From Bacillota bacterium (GTDB taxonomy: Bacteria > Bacillota > Clostridia > Lachnospirales > Lachnospiraceae): DNA of 64,000 bases. The DNA lies in NCBI GenBank assembly GCA_023415655.1, contig JAEZKD010000283.1, positions 1 to 64,000 of the forward strand. Direction: 5' to 3'. This document shows, in pieces, positions 1 through 9,507 of this stretch. A model generated the notes under the pieces. It did no database searches. It was given only the letters and a program-made list of their open reading frames with translations, and had not been told where the DNA came from. Each line of letters begins with the position of its first letter. Positions within the stretch are counted from its first letter, which is position 1. The translations under genes and the position numbers were made by a program.

Positions 1-1499
1 GAACCATCTAAAGAAATGTAATCTCCCTCAACAATTCTCTCACCGCCAAGTTCGAATACCTTTGCTTCTTCATTAATCTTAATTTCGCCACAACCAGATA
101 CACAAGCAGTACCCATACCACGGGCTACTACAGCTGCGTGAGAAGTCATACCACCACGTACGGTTAAGATACCTTCAGCTGCGTGCATACCTTCGATATC
201 TTCTGGACTTGTCTCAAGACGAACTAAAATTACTCTTTCACCCTTCTCATGAGCTTCTTTTGCTTCATCAGCTGTGAAGTATACTTTACCAGCTGCAGCA
301 CCAGGAGATGCTGGAAGAGCGGAACCAATTACCTGACCTGCTTTTAATGCAGCTGGATCAAAGGTTGGATGTAATAACTGATCTAAAGATTTTGCTTCAA
401 TACGAAGAACAGCCTGCTCTGGTGTAATCTTACCTTCATCTACTAAATCACAAGCGATCTTGATAGCTGCTGGTGCAGTTCTCTTACCATTACGTGTTTG
501 TAAGAAGTAAAGCTTACCTTCCTGAATTGTGAACTCCATATCCTGCATATCTTTGTAGTGATTCTCTAATTTATTAGCAATTGCAATAAACTCTTCATAG
601 CATTCTGGAAGATCCTCTGCTAATCTAGTGATAGGAAGTGGTGTTCTTATACCAGCAACAACGTCTTCACCCTGAGCGTTGATTAAGTATTCACCATAGA
701 TACCATTCTCACCAGTGGATGGGTTACGAGTAAATGCAACACCAGTACCAGATGTATTACCCATATTACCAAATACCATTGCCTGAACGTTAACTGCTGT
801 ACCCCAATCACCAGGGATATCATTCATACGACGGTAAACGATAGCACGTGGGTTATCCCAAGAACGGAATACTGCTTTTACAGCTTCCATTAACTGAACC
901 TTAGGATCCTGTGGGAAATCAGCTCCCATTTTTTCTTTATAGATTGCTTTATATTTTGCAATTACTTCTTTTAAGTCTTCCGCTGTCAAGTCAGTATCAA
1001 ACTTCGCACCTTTGGACTCTTTGATCTCGTCTAAGATTCCTTCAAAGAAAGTTTTACTCATCTCCATAACAACGTCAGAGAACATCTGAATAAATCTTCT
1101 ATAAGAATCGTATGCAAATCTAGGATTTCCTGTCTTTTTAGCAAATCCTTCAACAGCGACATCGTTCAAACCTAAGTTAAGAATAGTATCCATCATACCA
1201 GGCATGGATGCTCTTGCTCCGGAACGTACAGAAACTAATAGAGGATCTTCATTATCGCCAAATTTCTTTCCTTGAATTTCCTCAAGATTCTTGATTCCTT
1301 CAAAAATCTGTGCCTGAATTTCTTCAGTAACTCTCTTACCACTCTTATAGTAGTCAATACAAGCCTCTGTTGTAACAGTAAAGCCCTGTGGAATAGGAAG
1401 ACCAAGGTTAGTCATCTCCGCTAAGTTAGCTCCCTTACCGCCAAGCAGGTTTTTCATATTGGCACTGCCTTCTTTGAACATATATACCCATTTTGCCAT
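1..1499 (-). CDS. ppdK: Pyruvate, phosphate dikinase (N-terminal part; 3' end outside window)
   Basis: Interconverts pyruvate, ATP and Pi with phosphoenolpyruvate, AMP and PPi in the cytosol; in clostridia it commonly works in glycolysis with PPi. My translation gives about 499 residues beginning MAKWVYMFKEGSANMKNLLGGKGANLAEM, shown here only as the short blocks MAKWVYMF and GGKGANLAEM, which is the typical start of the nucleotide-binding domain. The phosphohistidine swivel motif GGMTSHAAVVARG lies near residues 450-465. The C-terminal PEP/pyruvate barrel runs off the left edge. The start ATG is at 1497-1499 with a strong AGGAGG site at 1508-1514. It is monocistronic at its 5' end, with its own promoter and a structured leader. 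Confidence 0.97.
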   Translation of the reverse strand, partial: MAKWVYMFKEGSANMKNLLGGKGANLAEMTNLGLPIPQGFTVTTEACIDYYKSGKRVTEEIQAQIFEGIKNLEEIQGKKFGDNEDPLLVSVRSGARASMPGMMDTILNLGLNDVAVEGFAKKTGNPRFAYDSYRRFIQMFSDVVMEMSKTFFEGILDEIKESKGAKFDTDLTAEDLKEVIAKYKAIYKEKMGADFPQDPKVQLMEAVKAVFRSWDNPRAIVYRRMNDIPGDWGTAVNVQAMVFGNMGNTSGTGVAFTRNPSTGENGIYGEYLINAQGEDVVAGIRTPLPITRLAEDLPECYEEFIAIANKLENHYKDMQDMEFTIQEGKLYFLQTRNGKRTAPAAIKIACDLVDEGKITPEQAVLRIEAKSLDQLLHPTFDPAALKAGQVIGSALPASPGAAAGKVYFTADEAKEAHEKGERVILVRLETSPEDIEGMHAAEGILTVRGGMTSHAAVVARGMGTACVSGCGEIKINEEAKVFELGGERIVEGDYISLDG

Positions 1500-1524
1500 G
1501 TGGTATTACCTCCTTTAATAATTT

Positions 1525-1585
1525 GACTATGTTCTATACCCCTCCCTATGTACTATTTGCTCTCGGTTGGGAGGTGGACATAGTC
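1525..1585 (-). promoter_or_regulatory. Structured 5' UTR hairpin of ppdK
   Basis: Between the predicted transcription start and the ribosome binding site, the minus-strand RNA can fold into a long hairpin. The outer arms GACTATGT and ACATAGTC close it, and inner CCTCCC pairs with GGGAGG. It ends about 10 nt before the ribosome binding site. Its role (5' stabilisation or translational control) is not known. Confidence 0.55.
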
Positions 1586-1595
1586 GCCAACTACA

Positions 1596-1624
1596 ATTAT
1601 AGCACACAAGTTTAGCTGTGAAAA
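1596..1624 (-). promoter_or_regulatory. Probable ppdK promoter
   Basis: The minus strand reads an extended -10 TGC-TATAAT (TATAAT at 1596-1601) with a weak -35 TTTTCA at 1619-1624 and a 17-nt spacer. Transcription would start near 1589, just upstream of the leader hairpin. Confidence 0.55.
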
Positions 1625-2010
1625 CAGTTTTTTTGTAAATTACGTTATTTTTTACTTGTATCATATCGCATTTTTTGTGGATTGTTCACAAATGCATAAA
1701 TATCAGATTTTGTAACCTCTTTCATTCAACATTTTCCACAAAAATCCTATCTTGTAATTGAAAGTGCTTACAATTTCTAGTTTTCTCTCTTTATGTACAT
1801 TATAAAGGGGTTTTGAACGTTATTGTAGTATTAATTCATCAATACATGATTCTAAACATTATACAAACCATACAAATTCATACTAAGGAACGATAACCGT
1901 AAAAATCTTCTATTCTAATCTAAAATTTCTCTTAAAATTCCCAATATGATATGCTCATCTGATATAGATACTTTCTATTCAATCGCTGATTTAAAGTTCT
2001 CATTGATAAC

Positions 2011-2123
2011 AAAAAAGCTGTCACATCATTCAATCAGCAACCTAATCAAATCACATAGTGTAAATTCCAAAGTGGAAACACATGATGATTGAATCAGGTG
2101 CTAGTCAAAATAATGTGACAGCT
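2011..2123 (-). terminator. Long hairpin terminator after glyS
   Basis: Reading leftward, the arms AGCTGTCACAT (2016-2026) and ATGTGACAGCT (2113-2123) close a structure of about 108 nt, followed by a T run at 2011-2016. ATTCAATC (2028-2035) pairs with GATTGAAT (2088-2095), and there is a smaller hairpin inside. It is far longer than a simple terminator, see findings. The remaining bases between 1625 and 2010 are AT-rich, with no gene that I can see. Confidence 0.7.
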
Positions 2124-2181
2124 CCTTTATTTACTTTAATTCGTTCTATTTTTATTTTGAATTTTGGCGATACAAGTTGGA

Positions 2182-3570
2182 TTAGAACTCAAATTTATCA
2201 GCAAAATATGCTTTTAAATCTTCGATCTTAATTCTTTCCTGCTGCATGGTATCACGATCACGAACGGTTACACAACCATCGGTCTCAGATTCAAAGTCAT
2301 AAGTGATACAAAATGGTGTTCCAATTTCGTCCTGTCTACGATATCTCTTACCGATATTACCTCTATCATCGTATTCACAGTTATAGAGCTTGCTAAGGTC
2401 AGCAAAAATCTTTTCTGCTCCCTCTCCTAGTTTCTTAGAAAGTGGAAGTACACCAATCTTAACTGGTGCTAATGCCGGATGGAAATGAAGAACAGTTCTT
2501 ACATCTCCCTCAGCGATTTCTTCTTCATCATAAGCACCACAAAGGAAAGCTAACGTTACACGGTCTGCACCAAGAGATGGTTCAATTACATAAGGTACAT
2601 ATCTTTGACCTTTTTCATCATCAAAATAACTTAAGTCTTCTTTGGATACATTTTGATGCTGAGTTAAGTCGTAATCAGTTCTGTCTGCGATTCCCCATAA
2701 CTCACCCCAACCAAATGGGAACTTAAATTCGATGTCTGTTGTTGCTTTGGAATAGAAGGATAATTCTTCTGCTTCATGATCACGAACACGCATTTCTTCT
2801 TCCTTCATACCAAGGCTCTTTAACCAATTGATACAGAATTCCTTCCAATATGCAAACCATTCAAGATCAGTATCTGGCTCACAGAAGAACTCTAATTCCA
2901 TCTGCTCAAACTCTCTTGTACGGAAAGTAAAGTTACCTGGTGTAATCTCATTACGGAAGGACTTACCAATCTGTCCAATACCAAAAGGAATCTTCTTTCT
3001 AGAAGTTCTCTGAACATTTTTAAAGTTAACAAAAATACCCTGTGCTGTCTCTGGACGAAGATAAACAGTATTCTTTGCATCCTCAGTAACACCCTGGAAG
3101 GTCTTAAACATCAAGTTAAACTGACGAATGTCAGTAAAGTTATGCTTTCCACAAGTTGGACAAGCAATGTTCTTTTCTTCAATGTATGCTTGCATTTCTT
3201 CATTGCTCCAAGCATCCACAGAGCTTTCCAAGGTAATACCATTCTCTGCAGCATAGTCTTCAATCACCTTATCTGCACGGAATCTTTCACGACATTCTTT
3301 ACAATCCATCAATGGATCAGAGAAACTGCCAAGATGACCGGAAGCTACCCAAGTTTGTGGATTCATTAAAATCGCACAATCTACTCCGACATTGTATGGG
3401 TTCTGCTGAATAAACTTAGCCCACCAAGCTTTCTTTACATTATTTTTAAGCTCAACACCAAGATTTCCGTAATCCCAAGTGTTTGCAAGTCCGCCATAAA
3501 TTTCAGAACCTGGATAAACAAAACCTCTTGCTTTCGCTAAAGCCACGATTTTTTCCATTGTCTTTTCCAT
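2182..3570 (-). CDS. glyS: Glycyl-tRNA synthetase (alpha2 type)
   Basis: Charges tRNA(Gly) with glycine in the cytosol. The product is 462 residues and is the single-chain eukaryal/archaeal-like class II form, not the split alpha/beta form. Class II motifs are visible: motif 2 RTREFEQMELEFF and motif 3 GADRVTLAF, with a zinc-type CPTCGKH cluster around residue 140. I start at the ATG giving MEKTMEKIV because GAGG lies 8-9 nt upstream; an in-frame GTG five codons earlier overlaps that site. No T-box is visible upstream. It has its own promoter and terminator, so it is probably monocistronic. Confidence 0.95.
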   Translation of the reverse strand: MEKTMEKIVALAKARGFVYPGSEIYGGLANTWDYGNLGVELKNNVKKAWWAKFIQQNPYNVGVDCAILMNPQTWVASGHLGSFSDPLMDCKECRERFRADKVIEDYAAENGITLESSVDAWSNEEMQAYIEEKNIACPTCGKHNFTDIRQFNLMFKTFQGVTEDAKNTVYLRPETAQGIFVNFKNVQRTSRKKIPFGIGQIGKSFRNEITPGNFTFRTREFEQMELEFFCEPDTDLEWFAYWKEFCINWLKSLGMKEEEMRVRDHEAEELSFYSKATTDIEFKFPFGWGELWGIADRTDYDLTQHQNVSKEDLSYFDDEKGQRYVPYVIEPSLGADRVTLAFLCGAYDEEEIAEGDVRTVLHFHPALAPVKIGVLPLSKKLGEGAEKIFADLSKLYNCEYDDRGNIGKRYRRQDEIGTPFCITYDFESETDGCVTVRDRDTMQQERIKIEDLKAYFADKFEF

Positions 3571-3623
3571 TACAATCATCCTCACATTTCTTCACTATTT
3601 AAGTATCATACTCTAATTGTATT

Positions 3624-3652
3624 ATTTTAACCTCTCATGTATGGTTTTTCAA
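3624..3652 (-). promoter_or_regulatory. Probable glyS promoter
   Basis: The minus strand carries TTGAAA (3647-3652), a 17-nt spacer and TAAAAT (3624-3629). This is a good sigma-A-type match about 50 bp upstream of the glyS start. Confidence 0.6.
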
Positions 3653-3774
3653 GCTTTATTTATGATTTTTCCAATTCTTTGCTGTTGTACTCAAACTTCG
3701 CATGCACATTTCTTATTTTTACCTGTAATTTCTTAATTAAATGAAGAAAAGAACCTCAAAGTTGTCTTATTTCT

Positions 3775-4518
3775 TTAAACTAAGGTATCAATCAATTCCA
3801 AAGATTTGAATTTACGATCAATATAAGCATTACGATAAGCATCAACTCGATGCTTTAACTGCATCAATACCTCGTCTTGTACGGTAAAACTATATAGCTT
3901 CTCAACCTTCGTAGATAAGATAAATTGCATCGTATAAATCGTAGAGCTTTGTAAACGTATGGCATCATGTGCACATCGCCTACAATCCTGACAAATCATA
4001 CCACCAAGCTCTACGCTAAACAAAGAAAGCTCTTCCTTCTTTCCACACTTGACACATTCAAACACCTGAGGTGCTTCCCCGAACAAGGCGATGAGCTTTA
4101 GCTCAAAGATATATCGCACTAGGACAATCCCTATTTTATCATTCATTAACGCACGAAGAGATTGATACAGTAGCTTTAGAATCTCCACATCATCATTTCC
4201 CTCACGCGTTACATAGTCTACAAATTCACAAAAGTAAAGTCCATAATACACCATATTCCAATCATTTCTTAGCTCACTAAAATAATTCTGAATATTGGCT
4301 GCTGTCACATTATACGAGGATCTTCCTTCATATAGTTGAAATTCACCAAACGTGAATGGTTGACTACACGCTAACAAGGCGCTATTTGGTTTTCTAGCGC
4401 CTTTTGCAAATGCTGTAATTTTTCCACGTTCCTTTGTTAAGATAGTCAGTCGTTTATCATAATCACCGATTGGCATCGTTGACAACACAATTCCTGTTAC
4501 CGTAACCGTCTGGGTCAT
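3775..4518 (-). CDS. recO: DNA repair protein RecO
   Basis: RecO mediates RecA loading on single-stranded DNA coated with SSB in the RecFOR recombination pathway. The protein is 247 residues with the usual N-terminal OB fold (VTGIVLSTMPIGDYD) and a four-cysteine zinc site (CVKCGK near residue 148 and CQDCRRC near 170). AAGGAG precedes the ATG by 8 nt. It follows era on the same strand, a common clostridial order. The 225 bp between them hold no gene that I can see. Confidence 0.95.
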   Translation of the reverse strand: MTQTVTVTGIVLSTMPIGDYDKRLTILTKERGKITAFAKGARKPNSALLACSQPFTFGEFQLYEGRSSYNVTAANIQNYFSELRNDWNMVYYGLYFCEFVDYVTREGNDDVEILKLLYQSLRALMNDKIGIVLVRYIFELKLIALFGEAPQVFECVKCGKKEELSLFSVELGGMICQDCRRCAHDAIRLQSSTIYTMQFILSTKVEKLYSFTVQDEVLMQLKHRVDAYRNAYIDRKFKSLELIDTLV

Positions 4519-4743
4519 TCTTTATCTCCTTCTTGCATCCAAGCTTCTCTTCCCTTGTACAAGCTGTGTAATTCAAATACTCTATTACGGCACCTGTCTT
4601 TTCAAACTTTATCCAAGATTCTTCTTTTTTCACAATTCATGCCCCCTAAATGATTTTCGAGCTTGTTCCCATTTTCCTTCGTAGCTTTTATATCATCTTA
4701 CGAGCTTATTTACAGATACGAAGCTTCTTGTTTTTCTTTGAGT

Positions 4744-5658
4744 CTAGAAATCAGAATCCTCACGATAACCGTAATTTCGAATTAAGAAATCACTATCTCT
4801 CCACTCTTTCTTTACTTTAACCCAAAGCTCTAGATATACTTTCGCATCTAATAGATTTTCAATTTCTTTTCGTGCTTGCATTCCAATGTTCTTTAACATA
4901 GCACCTTGCTTGCCTATAATAATTCCTTTGTGAGAATCACGTTCACAGATGATAGTAGCACTAATATCCATCATATTGCTATTTGGTCGCTCCTTCATCT
5001 GATCAATCGAAACGGCAATGCCGTGAGGAATCTCATCATTTAATAATCTTAATGCTTTCTCACGAATCAGCTCAGCCACAATCTGACGTTCTGGCTGATC
5101 GGTGATCGTATCTTCATCAAAATACATTGGACCTTCTGGAAGATACTTAAAGATAACATCAATCAATTGTTGCTTATTTTCACCCTTCAATGCTGATACT
5201 GGCACAATTTCAGCAAAATCAAGACACTTACGATATGCATCGATAAAACTTAGAATCTCTTCCTTCTTAACCGTATCAATTTTGTTAATGACTAAGATAA
5301 TCGGAGTTTTGCATTTTTTTAACTTTTCAATAATCTGTTGCTCCGTCGCACCAATAAAGGTAGATGGTTCAACAAGCCAGCAAATGACATCCACTTCATT
5401 CAAGGTACGCTCGGCAACACTCACCATAAACTGCCCAAGCTTATTTTTCGCCTGATGAATTCCAGGGGTATCCAAAAAGATAATCTGTCCTTCTTCCTCG
5501 GTTAACACGGTCTGAATTCTATTTCTCGTTGTTTGTGGTTTATTCGACGTAATAGCAATCTTCTGTCCAATCAGCTGGTTCATAAGTGTTGATTTTCCTA
5601 CATTTGGTCTTCCTATTAATGTTACAAAACCGGATTTTTTCTTATCATTCAATTTCAT
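4744..5658 (-). CDS. era: GTPase Era
   Basis: An essential GTPase that binds the 3' end of 16S rRNA during 30S assembly. The 304-residue protein shows G1 GRPNVGKST near residue 16, switch II DTPGIH, G4 NKID, and a C-terminal KH domain with GKQGAMLKNIG. AGAGG lies only about 4 nt before the ATG, so the spacing is short. It is followed by recO on the same strand and preceded by the M16C peptidase gene 68 bp away, with no obvious terminator between them. Confidence 0.97.
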   Translation of the reverse strand: MKLNDKKKSGFVTLIGRPNVGKSTLMNQLIGQKIAITSNKPQTTRNRIQTVLTEEEGQIIFLDTPGIHQAKNKLGQFMVSVAERTLNEVDVICWLVEPSTFIGATEQQIIEKLKKCKTPIILVINKIDTVKKEEILSFIDAYRKCLDFAEIVPVSALKGENKQQLIDVIFKYLPEGPMYFDEDTITDQPERQIVAELIREKALRLLNDEIPHGIAVSIDQMKERPNSNMMDISATIICERDSHKGIIIGKQGAMLKNIGMQARKEIENLLDAKVYLELWVKVKKEWRDSDFLIRNYGYREDSDF

Positions 5659-5726
5659 TCATCCTCTTTCCATACGGTGATACCGCATTCTATCCTTTGC
5701 TTTCAAAAGGTATTTCGTTTATGGAG

Positions 5727-8702
5727 TTAAAAAAGTGGTTTTACTACATCAAACATATCTGCAGCTTTTTCAACCTTTTCTGCATTTCCAATGACACAGA
5801 TCACATCTTCATCCATAACAGCTTTTACCAATGGTGCTAGTTTACGAATCTCATCCTTGGTTGTTCCTAGAACCTGATCTCGATCACGTTGAATATCCTC
5901 ATGCGTCACTCCACTCATATATGCTCCAAGAGAACGACTTCCCTTCATCATAGGAGTCAGTGGTGTATCGATCAAGCTCATAGTACCAATAATATACTTC
6001 GTCATATCTCGTTCATTCGCATCAAACTTCTCTACATATTGATATGCTTCTTTATATATAAGATCTGTTTCCTTTAGATTCGGATCACGATAAGAAACCA
6101 TATAAGCAGAACCGTCAAGTCCGCCTAACTGGCACATACAACCATAAGCTCCACCTTTGACACGAACATTATTCCACAGATAATCATAACTTAGAATCGT
6201 CTTTAATACTTTTAGAGCACCACTTCCTTTAAATCCTTGTCTAATATAGTTGCCACAACGTGCTACATACTGTACTTGCCCAGAATACGTAAATCCTTCA
6301 TTCATCTTCTTCACTGGGAACTTAAAGTCTGCAGGTTGAATTCGATCACTCACTTGAGGCAATTCACTTGTCAAATCATTGCATAGAGCTGCTTTTAATA
6401 CAGATAGCTCCTTCGTTAAGGAACCAAAGCCTTCTTCATCTGCCGTTATACTAATGACACAGCCTTTTGTTGTAAAGATAAGCTCGTTAATCTTTTTTAA
6501 GTTCTCTACTAAGTGTTCTTTTCTTGTTTCAAAGTTCTTTTCCAGATCATCCAAGAATTGATACGAACGAATTCCCTTTGTCATATCAGAAAAATACCCA
6601 CTTTGTGTTAGATAAGAAAACGCACGATCCACTGCCGCAGAATGTCCTGCGGAGTTTAATTTCATCTGTAAACGTGATTTGGACTCACGAATAATCTCAT
6701 AAAGTCGTTTCGTATCTTCAAACTTGGTATTTACAATCACCTCTGACATCAACTCAAATGCTTTTCCGATGTTTTCATACAATACCTTGGTTCCAAGATA
6801 AAGTACGGTATGATAGGTATCTGGATCTTGACGTTTATGGAAGATACTTACCTCAGAGGTCATACCACCCGTATAAATATTCATCTCATTCGCAAGCTCA
6901 GAAAACGTATAATTCTGTGTATCGATATATCCTAGCACGGTTGAGAAAAGATTAACGTATGCTACTAATTCCGTTGGTAAGCAACTCAAATCAAACATAC
7001 ACTTGATATAAGCAATTCCATTGGTATACACATTATGGTGTAAAATTGGAATTTGGTCAACTAATTTTAGTTCATTGTATAATTTTGGAGCTTCAGTAGC
7101 AATATCCTCTCTTGCTAAAAGTGGAATCTTCTCAATATCCTCTGGCTTGGATGGTTCCTCCTGATAGCTCTTTAGTGCGTTGGTTGCATCCACAAGTGCT
7201 TGCACCTGTTCTTTTGTTAAACTTTCTTTATACGCTGAAAGCTTACTCTTTAATTCCTCTTCTTTCTTAGCATTTAACCCTTTCTGAGGTTTTAGCATAA
7301 GATACGTGATGTGATTATTATCTAATAAATAGGTTTGAATTAACTCTTCATAATAACCTGTGGAAATCTTATCACGAAGCTTTCTAAAGATTTCATTCCC
7401 ATGCATATATGAAAAGGCCTGTTTATCATTATAAAGCCAACTTCCCATCATCGATAGTCCATACAACAAGCCTTTTGGAAATTGTCCGTAGTCAGCTTCA
7501 CGATAACGGAATTCTAACACATTAATTGCTGCTAAAAGTGATTTTTCATTTAATTTTTCTTGAACTAACTTCGTTAACGTTTCTCGAATTACTTCTATAA
7601 AACGTTCCTGATCACTTTCATTCGCATTCTTTGCCGTAATGTTAAAGGTTGGTTGAAGGAGCTCACTGTCATAACTACTTAAGATATCTTTACCAATGCC
7701 AGCTTCTATTAATGCTTGCTTTAATGGTGCTCCAGGCGCTGACAATAACACCGCTTCAAGCACTTGCATCGCTGTACACTGTTCTACATCTTCAAAAGAA
7801 CCTATCACTGCATTAAAGGTCAGATACGTATTGTTTTCTTCCTCTTCATTCTCACTTAAAGAATAATAGGAAGTAATCTGTTTTGGCGATGAGAATGGTT
7901 TTTGCATTGGTATTACAGAATCTACCGCTACCTCATCAAATTTACTTAAATACTCTTCATCCAACCAAGACAATTTCTCTTCAATATCCATATTACCATA
8001 TAGATAGATGTAACTATTGGTTGGTGAATAATATTTGCGGTGAAAATCAAGGTAATCCTCATAGGTTAGGTCAGGAATAAAATTAGGATCACCACCAGAC
8101 TCAACTCCGTATGGAGTATCTGGGAATAAGCTTGATTGCACCTCTCTAAATAACTGCGACTCTGGAGAGGAAAAGGCCCCCTTCATCTCACTGTAAACTA
8201 TACCATTCAAGGTCAATTCACTATCGATATCCTCTAATTCATAGTGCCATCCTTCTTGTTCAAAAATCCTACGTTCACGATATATGTTTGGGTAAAATAC
8301 AGCATCCATATAAACATGCATTAAATTCTGAAAATCCTTATCATTACAGCTTGCAACTGGATATAAGGTCTTATCTGGATATGTCATCGCATTCAGAAAC
8401 GTATTCAAAGAGCCCTTTGCTAATTCAATAAAAGGATCTTTGACTGGAAAGTTCTTAGATCCACATAAAACGGTATGTTCAATAATATGTGCAACTCCTG
8501 TACTATCCTTTGGAGGGGTACGAAAACCCACCATAAAAACTTTATTGTCATCGTCATTGGATACGACACAAATTCTTGCTTTGGACTTTGTATGGCGAAA
8601 TACAAGTCCAAGACTTTTACTATCTTTTAGTTCTTCTTCATATTCTAATACATAAGCTGGAACGTTCTTCAGCTCATTACTGTTTTTTATACATTTTGCC
8701 AT
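5727..8702 (-). CDS. M16C family zinc metallopeptidase (presequence-protease-like)
   Basis: A 991-residue inverzincin-type peptidase that degrades oligopeptides and unfolded peptides inside a closed chamber. The inverted zinc motif HIIEH (His72, Glu75, His76) is present in the N-terminal module, and the downstream MKGAFSSPE segment carries the third zinc ligand region. The length and single chain fit the falcilysin/PreP (M16C) group, with an active first half and an inactive second half. There is no signal peptide, so it is cytosolic. The start ATG follows GGAGAATAAACA. The substrate is unknown. Confidence 0.9.
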   Translation of the reverse strand: MAKCIKNSNELKNVPAYVLEYEEELKDSKSLGLVFRHTKSKARICVVSNDDDNKVFMVGFRTPPKDSTGVAHIIEHTVLCGSKNFPVKDPFIELAKGSLNTFLNAMTYPDKTLYPVASCNDKDFQNLMHVYMDAVFYPNIYRERRIFEQEGWHYELEDIDSELTLNGIVYSEMKGAFSSPESQLFREVQSSLFPDTPYGVESGGDPNFIPDLTYEDYLDFHRKYYSPTNSYIYLYGNMDIEEKLSWLDEEYLSKFDEVAVDSVIPMQKPFSSPKQITSYYSLSENEEEENNTYLTFNAVIGSFEDVEQCTAMQVLEAVLLSAPGAPLKQALIEAGIGKDILSSYDSELLQPTFNITAKNANESDQERFIEVIRETLTKLVQEKLNEKSLLAAINVLEFRYREADYGQFPKGLLYGLSMMGSWLYNDKQAFSYMHGNEIFRKLRDKISTGYYEELIQTYLLDNNHITYLMLKPQKGLNAKKEEELKSKLSAYKESLTKEQVQALVDATNALKSYQEEPSKPEDIEKIPLLAREDIATEAPKLYNELKLVDQIPILHHNVYTNGIAYIKCMFDLSCLPTELVAYVNLFSTVLGYIDTQNYTFSELANEMNIYTGGMTSEVSIFHKRQDPDTYHTVLYLGTKVLYENIGKAFELMSEVIVNTKFEDTKRLYEIIRESKSRLQMKLNSAGHSAAVDRAFSYLTQSGYFSDMTKGIRSYQFLDDLEKNFETRKEHLVENLKKINELIFTTKGCVISITADEEGFGSLTKELSVLKAALCNDLTSELPQVSDRIQPADFKFPVKKMNEGFTYSGQVQYVARCGNYIRQGFKGSGALKVLKTILSYDYLWNNVRVKGGAYGCMCQLGGLDGSAYMVSYRDPNLKETDLIYKEAYQYVEKFDANERDMTKYIIGTMSLIDTPLTPMMKGSRSLGAYMSGVTHEDIQRDRDQVLGTTKDEIRKLAPLVKAVMDEDVICVIGNAEKVEKAADMFDVVKPLF

Positions 8703-9060
8703 TGTTTATTCTCCTATAATTAAGTTCTATAAATTATTGTTTCACTGTGCCTAGTTTTTATTCTATTACGATAAAGTGTGGTTTACAAATTCAATGTCCT
8801 GTTAGAATTCACTACTTCTTTAGAATTCACTACTATTCACAGGATTGCTAAACTTAGGAAACTCAGCTTAATAATGTCAATTATAGCATATGTATTTGCC
8901 CTTGTCATATAAAAAACAAAAATCAAATTTCCATCCATTATAAAGTACTGACAAATAACATCAATTATCTAGAAAACTCAATCTTATCCATAGATTCCTG
9001 GAAAAGAAATAATTATTTCGACAAAATTCTATAAAACTATGTATATTTTATAAAGATAAA
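8703..9060. other. Intergenic region between divergent peptidase and csp genes
   Basis: AT-rich region with no supported gene. It contains a direct repeat, TTAGAATTCACTACT, at 8802-8816 and again at 8820-8834 (18-bp period). A TTGACA-like box on the minus strand near 8875-8880 could belong to the peptidase promoter, but I cannot pair it with a convincing -10. Confidence 0.4.
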
Positions 9061-9089
9061 TTGACATTTTATTAAAAATGTGTTAAATT
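9061..9089 (+). promoter_or_regulatory. csp promoter
   Basis: Perfect -35 TTGACA at 9061-9066 with -10 TTAAAT/TAAATT at 9083-9089 (spacer 16-17 nt). The leader would be about 50 nt and ends in an AGGAGG site at 9134-9139. Confidence 0.7.
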
Positions 9090-9145
9090 AATAAATAGAT
9101 TATCATAGTGATAATTATTTATTACATAGTTTCAGGAGGCACTTT

Positions 9146-9346
9146 ATGAAAAAGGGTACAGTTAAGTGGTTTAACGCTAAAAAGGGGTTTGGTTTCATTT
9201 CTGACGAAGAAGGAAACGATGTATTCGTACATTTCTCAGCATTAATGATGGACGGTTTCAAGGTTCTTGAAGAAGGCGAAGCTGTTGCATTTGACGTTGT
9301 TGAAGGCGAAAAAGGACCACAGGCAGCTAACGTTACAAAGTTATAA
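9146..9346 (+). CDS. Cold shock protein (CspA family)
   Basis: A 66-residue single-stranded nucleic-acid chaperone made of one cold-shock domain. RNP1 KGFGFI and RNP2 VFVHFS are intact, as are the N-terminal GTVKWFN and the terminal GPQAANV. It melts mRNA secondary structure and may act constitutively rather than only in cold. It is monocistronic, with a consensus promoter before it and a 20-bp perfect terminator after it. The unusually short leader suggests it lacks the long thermosensor UTR known from E. coli cspA. Confidence 0.97.
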   Translation: MKKGTVKWFNAKKGFGFISDEEGNDVFVHFSALMMDGFKVLEEGEAVAFDVVEGEKGPQAANVTKL

Positions 9347-9404
9347 TCAGAACGAAATCAAACTTTATATAGAAATATCATAAAGTCGATTACAAGGTTG
9401 TAAC

Positions 9405-9459
9405 AAGGAGCTGTTGTATGATTTGGAACTTAGATCTAAATCATACAACAGCTCCTTTT
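9405..9459 (+). terminator. csp terminator
   Basis: A perfect 20-bp inverted repeat (9405-9424 and 9438-9457) with a 13-nt loop and a short T run. The arm begins AAGGAGCTGTTG, a word shared in part by other terminators in this window. Confidence 0.85.
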
Positions 9460-9507
9460 AAATTGACTGCTTACAGATGAGCTCTTTGCTATTAGTCTAC
9501 TTTGAAT

